Shown: positions 16,361 through 23,623 of the stretch, piece by piece
Numbering within the stretch: the first letter of the stretch is position 1
How the letters are laid out: each line of letters starts with the position of its first letter
Assembly (NCBI GenBank): GCA_035653295.1
Contig: DASRCB010000255.1
Location: forward strand, 1-24,554
Direction: 5' to 3'
DNA: 24,554 bases
DNA from: DASRCB01 sp035653295
GTDB lineage: Bacteria > Acidobacteriota > Terriglobia > Bryobacterales > Bryobacteraceae
Position numbers and translations under genes: made by a program
Notes under the pieces: generated by a model
Seen by the model: only the letters and a program-made list of their open reading frames with translations
Databases searched by the model: none
Told to the model about the DNA's origin: nothing

Positions 16361-18361
16361 ATGAAGGAGATTTCCTCAGCTTTGATGATCTCTTTGTCCG
16401 CATATGGGACACCTGCGTTCGGGCGTCGGGCATGTCACGTGTTGCTGGGCGCGGTAATCCTTACGTTACCGCTGTTCGGTTCGCTTGCGAACGGGGAAAC
16501 CGTTCCCGCACAGGATGATACCCGCGTGCGTCTGGAGACCCGACCGATAGCCGATGGGGCTGAGCTCTGGACGGTTTTCGTAGCGTTGCCACCCCACCAA
16601 TCGCACAAATTCAGTGAGATGCCGGTCCTCAGCGTAATTCGGGATACGCTTGGCGAAAGCGACCCGGAGTGCGCTCGCATGCGCGATGTCTGGCTTTTAA
16701 CGGCCGGCCGTGCTTCCGTTACACACCGCGTCGCATCGGCGATTCCGTTCCTTTATTTGCTGCACACGCCACGGCCGTCCGATAGTCCCGAAGCCGTTCG
16801 GCTGCTCGATTTCGGAAATCCGGCGCGACAGACGGAAGTGGCGCTACTCTCGGCGGTGGTTCAGGGCGAAATGCTGGATCCGGCCGGCCGCGCGTTGCGG
16901 ACGACCTCACGCTCCTACCGGATGAATGATGCCGAAGATCGCGGGGCTCGCGCGGCGGAGGCGGTGGCGGCGCTCGCGGAAGTGGAAGACGATCCGGCCA
17001 CGCCGACCGGAGCGGCCGGGGATCTGGAACGGCTGCACGCGCGGCTGCTGCTGACCAAATCCTTGTTCGGCGGCCTGGTGCGCGACCAGCGGCTGGCGTC
17101 GTATCACGATCGCGATGCGACCGAAACGACGATCTATGTTGGACACAACTGGGATCTGCTCCGGCAGGTGGCGGAAACAGATCGCCTGTATTTTGAGCCG
17201 CTGAGTTTTTACGGCCGGGAGCCGCAGTACGCGATGCTGTGGGTGCGCAGGCAGGATCTGGCCACAGGTCCGCCACGTTTCGACGGGCGGCTGTTGCACA
17301 TCGCGGATCCTTTTCGCAGCGCCAGCGCCGCGCACTGGCGCGGGTACACGGAGAGGTGGAGCTTTGACGATGCCGGCCGGCGCGTAGATCCGGGGCAAGC
17401 CGGCGCGACCGTCAACGAAGTGATCCCGCTGGCGCTGTACAGCCTGGGCCATCCGCACGTGCCGCAGTTGTTGGTGAATTTTCAGGACAGCGGGGCGCCT
17501 CGGCGGCGGGAGAGTGCGGGACAGGCTGCCGAAGAGGTCACCAGCGGCATTCTCGGCCTGTCGCCGATTACGCACTGGAACTATTTTCTGGCGCGCACGG
17601 TGATAGAGTTCGTACGGAGGAGACACGGGGCTGTCAGCGATCGAACCGAGCGGGTGCGTGCGTGGGCCGAGCTGAGTTACGCGCTGTCGACAGGCGCTGA
17701 GCTACGTCCGGGACTGCGCGATGCATTGGCTCGCCACATCCACGTGCCGGTTTTCGACGAACAGCAGGAGCGGCTCGACCGGGAGGCGTCCCTGGCCTGG
17801 AAGCGCTATGAACGCCTCACGGGGCAGGAGTCGCCGCTGCCGGCAATTGTCCAGAAAAGGCGAGAGTCGGAGCAGCGGGGAATCGAGCACAACTCGGCCA
17901 CACGATTCGCATTCGCCGCGCTTCACGCGGCGACGCTGGGCGCCTGGTCGCATCGCGAGTCCGTGGAGAGCGCCGAGTTGGAATGGGCTCGCCGCATGAG
18001 CTGGAATCGGGATTTCCTGGATAGTGTTGCGCGATCGACGCCGGCGATCGAGGTGACATGGGACACTAACCGCGTGCGCGACAGCCTGGATGAGGTGAAT
18101 CGACTGGTCAAGATCGCGCCGGTCAGACGCGACGATATCTCACCTGTGCTGGCGCGCGTGGCCATGAACACCGAAGACGACGGGATCCGCCACCTTTGTC
18201 TGCGCGCGCTGAACACCATGGCTACAGACCGGTCGCGCCGCGTGCTGGCTTCACTGTCTGAGCGGTCGGACCGATTCGATTGTCCCGTGTGCCGCCAATA
18301 TCTGGCGCGGAAGGCTGAGCCGGCAGGCGCGGCGGCGTCGCAGCTGGCCGGCGCACAGTGA
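16361..18361 (+). CDS. Exported or membrane-anchored protein of unknown function, partner of the downstream phosphatase-superfamily gene
   Basis: The protein has 666 residues; I do not recognise a named family. A hydrophobic segment at about 27-45 (LLGAVILTLPLFGSLANGE) after arginines looks like a signal peptide or anchor, with a rather long n-region. An alternative ATG at 16385 would shorten it. The rest should be extracytoplasmic. An N-terminal beta-rich part (about 50-200) contains WTVFVALPPHQSH. A middle part (about 225-420) has the recurring-looking block VIPLALYSLGHPHVPQLLVN, then FQDSGAPRRRE. A helical C-terminal half follows, including a HEAT-like unit (VLARVAMNTEDDGIRHLCLR then ALNTMA at about 609-636). 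It ends with CPVCRQYLARK, a CxxC pair that might hold metal or a disulfide. The stop overlaps the next start as GTGA, so the two proteins are probably made together. Confidence 0.8.
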   Translation: MKEISSALMISLSAYGTPAFGRRACHVLLGAVILTLPLFGSLANGETVPAQDDTRVRLETRPIADGAELWTVFVALPPHQSHKFSEMPVLSVIRDTLGESDPECARMRDVWLLTAGRASVTHRVASAIPFLYLLHTPRPSDSPEAVRLLDFGNPARQTEVALLSAVVQGEMLDPAGRALRTTSRSYRMNDAEDRGARAAEAVAALAEVEDDPATPTGAAGDLERLHARLLLTKSLFGGLVRDQRLASYHDRDATETTIYVGHNWDLLRQVAETDRLYFEPLSFYGREPQYAMLWVRRQDLATGPPRFDGRLLHIADPFRSASAAHWRGYTERWSFDDAGRRVDPGQAGATVNEVIPLALYSLGHPHVPQLLVNFQDSGAPRRRESAGQAAEEVTSGILGLSPITHWNYFLARTVIEFVRRRHGAVSDRTERVRAWAELSYALSTGAELRPGLRDALARHIHVPVFDEQQERLDREASLAWKRYERLTGQESPLPAIVQKRRESEQRGIEHNSATRFAFAALHAATLGAWSHRESVESAELEWARRMSWNRDFLDSVARSTPAIEVTWDTNRVRDSLDEVNRLVKIAPVRRDDISPVLARVAMNTEDDGIRHLCLRALNTMATDRSRRVLASLSERSDRFDCPVCRQYLARKAEPAGAAASQLAGAQ

Positions 18362-20934
18362 TCGGAGGGGAGCTCCGGAATCCGGTCCGCGCGGTCATGG
18401 GCGGCGGGGTCGTAGCACGCCCGTTGGCTTGGAACCGCGCAGTCGTGGACGCCTGCCCCACGCGGGGCGCCGCAAAACCAAACACGCGCCCGCCGCTGCG
18501 TTTGCCCGGAATCTGCGGCCTGCTGCTTTTAGTTATTGCGCCGGTCCACGCTGAAACACGGCGTGTGGTCATCATCAAGGTGGACGGCCTGTCGGACGAG
18601 AGAATCGAGCGCGCGCTGCATGAAACCGATCCACGCACCGGGCGTTCGCGTCTGCCATGGATCCAGCGGCTCTTCGTTGATGAAGGCGTGCGCCTGCGCA
18701 ACTTCTACGTGCGCGGCATCAGCCTGTCGGTGCCGTCGTGGTCGCTGCTCGACACCGGCCACCCGCTGCAGATCCACGGGAACGTCGAGTTCGACCGCTA
18801 CACGCTGAAGCCGTATGACTACATGAACTTCTTCCCGTTCTACGTGGACTACGCTATGTCGCGCCGCGTGGACATGCCCGGAGTTGAGGTCCTCGACGAT
18901 GGTGGGATTCCCCTGCTTCTCGATCATTTCGCGCTGGCCAATCGCTGGCAGAGCTTCGAGCTGTACCAGCGGGGGGTGCGCTGGACCACCCTCGGCCGCA
19001 GCCTCACGAACCGCTTCGCCACGCGCTCGATCCGCGACCTGATCGACGAATGGGCCACCGGTTTCCAAATGAGCAGCAGCGTGACCGAGCAGCTCGAGCG
19101 TGAGCTGATCGCGAAGCTGGCCGACCCACACATCGCCTATCTCGATTACTTCACCGGCGACTTCGACCATATCGCGCACCTGACGCGCGACTGGCCCTCG
19201 CAGCGCGAAGTTCTCCAGCAGCTGGACACGTTTATCGGCCGCGTGGCCGTGGCCATCGAACGCAGCCCATTGCGCGATTCCACTGTCCTGGTCGTGGTCT
19301 CCGACCACGGCATGAACACCAGCGACGACGTCTTCAGTCAAGGGTACGATTTGCTGGGATTCTTCAAGAGCCGCGCCGGCGGGGGACACCACGTCGTCAC
19401 CAATCGGTATCCCATGGACGAGTACAAAATCCGCGGGCTGTACCCGTTCATCTCGGAAGTGGTGAACGCCAGTCCCGACTCGTTTTACCTCGCCGGGGAA
19501 TCGAAGCAGTATCCCACCGCGCTCCTCGACCTGGATGGCAACGAGCGCGCGTGCGTCTATCTGCGCAACAGCGCCCTGAACGCGATCCAGATCTATGAGC
19601 AGCTGCTGAATGAGAGGATCGGCGACAAGGCCGCCCGCGTCGGCGTTGCGCGCGCCCTCATGGCCGAGATCGATCGCCGGCGGCCGCAGTGGACGAGCAG
19701 CGCGGCCGAACTGGATTTCCAACTCAGCGCGCTTCGGCGGAACATCGCAGCAATCGCGCCCGGTGTGGAGTCGCAGAAAAAGACGAGATGGACCGCGGAG
19801 GACCGAAGGCTTGGCCGCGACCAGGAGGCTCGTCGTGGATTCGCGCACCTGGAACGGATGCGCGCTTATGAGCACGGCTACTCGGCGTATCGCGCCGCTC
19901 TGAAGCGCCTGCTCGACGTGACCGAGGACGATCTGCTGTCCGGCAAACGCCTTGATCTTGTTCCGCAGCGCTTCATGGGCGACCTCAATTCGATATACGA
20001 CCTGCAGAACTATGTCATCGGTCCGGATCCGGCTACGCCGGGGGCGCTGCTCCGCATCGATTACTTCGACCGGCTCGCGAGCATCCAGGTGCGCAACACG
20101 GTGCAGGAGCAACTGTCGTCCAATCCCGTGGACTTCATTGCCACACGCGTGCCGGTGGAAGGCCTGCGGCGCTACCCGAACGGGGGCGAATCACCAGACG
20201 GCGCCGTTTGGTTGTACGCCGCGCCGGACCGGCAGGGGCTGGTGTTGACAAAAACGACCACCGGACGGCCGCTGTTCCGCTATATGCCGGTCGCGAATCT
20301 CACGGAGGATGCATCCGGCGCAATTCAATTCGAGCATGCCGCATGGAAGCCCGGTCTGCCGTTGCATTTGTGCGAGGATGGCAACCTCGACACCGGCGGC
20401 GTATCGCGCGAGGAATGGCTGGAGGGCTGGCACACCGATCTCGAATGGCTGCGCGCCACGGCCCGCGCGCGGTACTCAAACGGGGTGACCGGCATTGTCG
20501 AGGAGGTGCTCGAACAGCCGCCGCTGGAGGGCTTCTACGCATTCACCCGGCGCGCGGCGGAATCGGACTTCATCGTCTTTGCGCGCGATCACTGGAACTT
20601 CAATGTGCGCAGCTTCAACCCCGGCGGCAATCACGGCTCTTTTCTGCGCGCTTCGATGCTGTCCACGCTCATGTTCAACGGAGGCGTGCGAACCGGAACT
20701 CCGCACGGGCTGGAGGTGGAGCAAGCCTACGACAGCTTCAGCTTCGCGCCGACGATTCTGAAGCTGCTGCACATCGAGCCGCTGCCCTCGGCGGCGGGGC
20801 CGATGCCGGGCCCGGTTATCGAGCAGGTGCTGCCTCAGACCAGGTCGCTGCCGCCGGACGAGCCGTCGTCGAATCCACCGCCATCGTCGAATGCGCCCGT
20901 ATCGCCGGAACCGCCATCGTCCCCATCGGAGTAG
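18358..20934 (+). CDS. Alkaline-phosphatase-superfamily enzyme (type I phosphodiesterase/nucleotide pyrophosphatase-like) with a large insertion
   Basis: The superfamily uses two metal ions to hydrolyse phosphate mono- or diesters. Of 858 residues, VVIIKVDGLSDERI at about 70-83 gives the first metal Asp (D76). LSVPSWSLLDTGHP at about 123-136 gives the likely nucleophile S124. DYFTGDFDHIAHLT at about 265-278, SDHGMN with D318/H319, and FNPGGNHGSFLR near 755-765 give the remaining ligands. The last His normally comes 50-150 residues after SDHG; here more than 400 residues are inserted, partly helical and charged. The GTG at 18358 is coupled by GTGA to the upstream orphan gene. However, the secretion-like stretch LRLPGICGLLLLVIAPVHAE begins only at about residue 47, so a start such as the GTG at 18445 is possible. 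The Pro/Ser-rich C-terminal tail overlaps the convergent DUF2076 gene by 100 bases. Substrate is unknown. Confidence 0.85.
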   Translation: MIGGELRNPVRAVMGGGVVARPLAWNRAVVDACPTRGAAKPNTRPPLRLPGICGLLLLVIAPVHAETRRVVIIKVDGLSDERIERALHETDPRTGRSRLPWIQRLFVDEGVRLRNFYVRGISLSVPSWSLLDTGHPLQIHGNVEFDRYTLKPYDYMNFFPFYVDYAMSRRVDMPGVEVLDDGGIPLLLDHFALANRWQSFELYQRGVRWTTLGRSLTNRFATRSIRDLIDEWATGFQMSSSVTEQLERELIAKLADPHIAYLDYFTGDFDHIAHLTRDWPSQREVLQQLDTFIGRVAVAIERSPLRDSTVLVVVSDHGMNTSDDVFSQGYDLLGFFKSRAGGGHHVVTNRYPMDEYKIRGLYPFISEVVNASPDSFYLAGESKQYPTALLDLDGNERACVYLRNSALNAIQIYEQLLNERIGDKAARVGVARALMAEIDRRRPQWTSSAAELDFQLSALRRNIAAIAPGVESQKKTRWTAEDRRLGRDQEARRGFAHLERMRAYEHGYSAYRAALKRLLDVTEDDLLSGKRLDLVPQRFMGDLNSIYDLQNYVIGPDPATPGALLRIDYFDRLASIQVRNTVQEQLSSNPVDFIATRVPVEGLRRYPNGGESPDGAVWLYAAPDRQGLVLTKTTTGRPLFRYMPVANLTEDASGAIQFEHAAWKPGLPLHLCEDGNLDTGGVSREEWLEGWHTDLEWLRATARARYSNGVTGIVEEVLEQPPLEGFYAFTRRAAESDFIVFARDHWNFNVRSFNPGGNHGSFLRASMLSTLMFNGGVRTGTPHGLEVEQAYDSFSFAPTILKLLHIEPLPSAAGPMPGPVIEQVLPQTRSLPPDEPSSNPPPSSNAPVSPEPPSSPSE

Positions 20935-21572
20935 TTGCTGTCATCGTAATCCTGCGGTGAGTCGTCACTGGTATCGCGGTCGTCGTCGCCGCGATCCTCG
21001 GGATTGTCGTAATAGTTGTTGATCACCGTCTCACCTGCCGGCGCGCCCCCGAAGAGGCCGCCGCCCCCGCCGAGGAACCCGCTTTGAAGTGGGCCGCCTC
21101 CGAACCAGCTATGGCCGCCGAACAGCGAGCGGAGTCCCTCGAATGCGAGTGCGCCGGCGGCAATTCCGGCGGCGGTTGTCGCGGCGGAATGGAGGAAGCT
21201 GGACGCGCCACCGCCCCCGCCGCGTCCGCTCATCCATCCCGAGCCGGCTGCCGGAGCAGGCGGAGGAGGTGGCGGGGCCTGCTGCTGCACGGGCTCCCAG
21301 GTTTGAGGTTGTGCGCCTCCCAGGAAGCTGCCGCCCTGCTGCTGGGACTGCGGCGCGGCGCCCCGCTGCTGCAGGTCCCGAATCTGCTGCTGGGCGTGCT
21401 CCAGCGCCATATTCTGGATCAGGACTGTCTGGGTCATCAGATAAAGCGCGTCCGGGCGCGAGCCGATGCGCGTGCGAATGAACTCTTCGGCTTCCGCATC
21501 CGGCTGGGGAGGCGGGGTTTGCGCAATGCGGTTGGCCAGGTCTTCCAGCATCTTCCGTTCGTCAGGTGTCAT
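20835..21572 (-). CDS. DUF2076 family protein
   Basis: The protein has 245 residues. The N-terminus (MTPDERKMLEDLANRIAQTP, then AEEFIRTRIGSRPDALYLMT, QTVLIQNMALEHAQQQIRDL at about 55-75) is the typical DUF2076 helical region. The rest is low complexity: Gln-rich, a PPPPPP run, Gly-rich blocks around a hydrophobic AATTAAGIAAGALAFEGLRS segment, then ETVINNYYDNPED and a strongly acidic Asp/Gly/Ser tail. DUF2076 proteins have been called periplasmic ligand-binding or sensor proteins, but there is no signal peptide here and the function is not established. The ATG at 21572 was chosen over a much longer open frame to 21893 because GGAGGGAG lies five bases upstream and the family homology begins exactly there. 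The acidic tail overlaps the phosphatase-superfamily gene on the other strand. Confidence 0.85.
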   Translation of the reverse strand: MTPDERKMLEDLANRIAQTPPPQPDAEAEEFIRTRIGSRPDALYLMTQTVLIQNMALEHAQQQIRDLQQRGAAPQSQQQGGSFLGGAQPQTWEPVQQQAPPPPPPAPAAGSGWMSGRGGGGGASSFLHSAATTAAGIAAGALAFEGLRSLFGGHSWFGGGPLQSGFLGGGGGLFGGAPAGETVINNYYDNPEDRGDDDRDTSDDSPQDYDDSNYSDGDDGGSGDTGAFDDGGGFDDGSSGGSDLV

Positions 21573-21577
21573 AGGGG

Positions 21578-21585
21578 CTCCCTCC
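21578..21585 (-). promoter_or_regulatory. Ribosome binding site of the DUF2076 gene
   Basis: GGAGGGAG on the minus strand, five bases before the ATG at 21572. It removes about 107 spurious N-terminal residues from the longest open frame. Confidence 0.75.
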
Positions 21586-21631
21586 AGCAGACGCAATCCT
21601 GAGGATCGATGTTCCGCCAGCGTCGCGTGAT

Positions 21632-22843
21632 TCAGGCCACGGGCGCGGTCAGCCACTCCAAAGCGGTCCACAGTCTCTCGCAATCGGCATGCAACAGAGG
21701 ATAAACATGGGCGTAGTACGCCGTAACCGAGGCCGGGCGGCCCTCTTCCGGCGTTAGAGCCGGCGGCTTCCTTCCCTCGCGCAGGAAACGGATCGCATGC
21801 AGGCAGCAGCGCATCATCGCCAGGGCGGGGGCCGTATGCCGATTCTCGAACCCAGGCGCGCGGGTGCGGAACGCGGCGCCATAGTTCCGGCATGCTCGCA
21901 CGAACGCATCGTGCGTGGGTTGGCCGATGCCGAGGCCGCTCAGGAAATGGGCGGGAAGCGCTGCCGCGGCGAACGGATTTACATACTCGAGGTACAAGTG
22001 CAGCGCCTCCGGCGTAAGGGTGAGGGCGTCCGGGCGCCGGGCCTGTTTAGGCAGAGGAGTCTCCGCGTTCGGAATGACGGAAACCGTTCGCCGGGGAAAC
22101 GTGGGCGGCAGGCGAACCTCGAACAAACGCCACTCGGGCATTGTTTTCAGAGGCGGCAGCAGCCGCTGGTGCAGCTCGCGGGCGACATGGAAGCAGAGCG
22201 CGGCCAGCCGCGATGGCTCGTGCGCCGAGAGCCGCTCGTCTTTGCACTGCGCGGCCATGTCCTCATGCGACAGGAGCGGCTCGGGCAGGATCCCGGCAGC
22301 AGTGGCCATGGCATTCCACATTTCCAGCGCGCCGTTGCGCAAGCGACGTACGTCGCCCGCTGCGAGGACTGTCGCCAGATTCTCATCGAGCCAGCCGACG
22401 CATCGGCGCGCAGCGTGTTCCGGGCGGACGGGCAGTTCGGGGATGGCCAACGGTTCGCCGCGAAGGGGAACGGCGCCGCGGCGCTCGATGGAGGCGCGAT
22501 ACGTATCTGTCCACCACCAGGTGCGGCGATCGACCTCATCGTAGACCCGGCAATCTCCCGTGATCCATCGGATCGTGCGGTATCCGGCAAGAAGGCTGGC
22601 AATCCTTGCCGGGTCCGCGGAGGCGCTCACGGAGATCGCAATTGCTGTGTCGTCCTGGCCGATGTGGCCGGGAATAAACACGCTGTCGACCAGATCGTCG
22701 AGCCGCAGCAGCCGGGAACAGATTCTCGTCAGTGCCAAAGCACAACCCCACACAGCGGGATACCGTTCGGCTGCAAGCGGCCATACGGTGTGGCAGCCCA
22801 CCGCAGAGCAAGACCCTGTCCTCCGTGGAGCATTTTCAAGCAA
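21632..22843 (-). CDS. Hypothetical protein of unknown function
   Basis: The protein has up to 403 residues and no family recognised. The sequence looks like a real, mostly soluble protein: even amino-acid use, Trp-rich stretch RTWWWTDTYRASIERRGAVP at about 107-126, and several leucine-rich helices. The C-terminal part (about 275-400) is helical, with LYLEYVNPFAAAALPAHFLS and ALAMMRCCLHAIRFLREGRK. No signal peptide or catalytic motif is visible. The start is unclear: the first possible codon is a TTG at 22843, a GTG at 22801 is also in frame, and neither has a ribosome site in good position. It is divergent from the pseudouridine synthase gene with about 45 bases between starts, and leftward with the DUF2076 gene, which starts about 60 bases beyond its stop. 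Confidence 0.65.
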   Translation of the reverse strand: MLENAPRRTGSCSAVGCHTVWPLAAERYPAVWGCALALTRICSRLLRLDDLVDSVFIPGHIGQDDTAIAISVSASADPARIASLLAGYRTIRWITGDCRVYDEVDRRTWWWTDTYRASIERRGAVPLRGEPLAIPELPVRPEHAARRCVGWLDENLATVLAAGDVRRLRNGALEMWNAMATAAGILPEPLLSHEDMAAQCKDERLSAHEPSRLAALCFHVARELHQRLLPPLKTMPEWRLFEVRLPPTFPRRTVSVIPNAETPLPKQARRPDALTLTPEALHLYLEYVNPFAAAALPAHFLSGLGIGQPTHDAFVRACRNYGAAFRTRAPGFENRHTAPALAMMRCCLHAIRFLREGRKPPALTPEEGRPASVTAYYAHVYPLLHADCERLWTALEWLTAPVA

Positions 22844-22888
22844 TCTATGATGCCACGCCTCGGGCGTGTGTTATTCGGGAACAGAGTA

Positions 22889-23623
22889 ATGCCGGAGCGG
22901 ACGCTGAAAACCCTGGAGCGGCTGGTATCGAAAGCAGGCCTCGGATCGCGCACGCAGGCGCGCAAATGGATCGCGGCCGGCCGTGTTTCGGTGAACGGCC
23001 ACGTGGTTCGCGATCCGGATCAGTGGCTGGATCCGGAACGCGCTCGTATCCTCTTCGACGGCAAGCCACTCGGAGGTGATCGAAAGCGCTACATCCTGCT
23101 GTACAAGCCGACTGGGTATCTGACCACACGCCGCGATCCTGGCGGCCGTCCGACGGTGTACGACCTCATCGCGGACCTCGGACAATGGGTCGCGCCGGTC
23201 GGACGGCTCGACCAGGACACCAGCGGTCTGCTGCTGCTAAGCAGCGATACCGAGTTTGTCGAGCGCCTGACCAACCCGGCTTACAAGGCGCCGAAGACTT
23301 ACCTTGTTAAGGCCGCCGATGTGCTGAGCGAAGAGCAACTGGAGCGGCTGCGCCGGGGCGTGGAACTTAAAGATGGGCTGACGCAGCCCGCGGAAGTGAA
23401 ACGGCTGCGCGACTCCGCGCGCCACACGTTTTTCGAGCTGACCATCCGCGAGGGGCGGAACCGGCAGGTCCGGCGCATGGTGGAGGCCGTGGGCAGCCAT
23501 GTGCTGAAACTCGTGCGCACGGGAATCGGAGGTCTGGAGATCTCCGGGCTACCGATCGGCAAATGGAGAGAGCTGACTGCGGCGGAAATCCGCGCGCTGC
23601 TGCGTGCTACTTCGCGGCCGTGA
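22889..23623 (+). CDS. rluB: rRNA pseudouridine synthase, RsuA/RluB family
   Basis: These enzymes change one uridine of ribosomal RNA into pseudouridine (U2605 of 23S for RluB, U516 of 16S for RsuA). The 244 residues contain an N-terminal S4 RNA-binding domain at about 9-55 (LERLVSKAGLGSRTQARKWI, GRVSVNGHVV). The catalytic domain follows: LYKPTGYLTTRRDP, the motif VGRLDQDTSGLLLLSSD with catalytic D108, and REGRNRQVRRMVEAVGSHVL followed by LVRTGIGGLEISGLPIGKWR. Together these are the usual RluB/RsuA ending. The open frame runs over 1 kb upstream, but that part is the antisense shadow of the orphan gene; the ATG at 22889 gives the family length. An in-frame ATG about 40 bases earlier is an alternative. 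The choice between RluB and RsuA is uncertain. The 3' end overlaps the convergent PBP gene by 17 bases. Confidence 0.9.
   Translation: MPERTLKTLERLVSKAGLGSRTQARKWIAAGRVSVNGHVVRDPDQWLDPERARILFDGKPLGGDRKRYILLYKPTGYLTTRRDPGGRPTVYDLIADLGQWVAPVGRLDQDTSGLLLLSSDTEFVERLTNPAYKAPKTYLVKAADVLSEEQLERLRRGVELKDGLTQPAEVKRLRDSARHTFFELTIREGRNRQVRRMVEAVGSHVLKLVRTGIGGLEISGLPIGKWRELTAAEIRALLRATSRP

Noticed and set aside
18529..20112. 527-codon open frame on the minus strand
   Set aside because: Antisense to the phosphatase-superfamily gene; repetitive Val/Glu/His-rich translation with no motif.
21797..22888. N-terminal extension of the pseudouridine synthase reading frame
   Set aside because: The extra 360 residues are antisense to the 403-residue gene and have no domain; the S4 domain begins just after the ATG at 22889.
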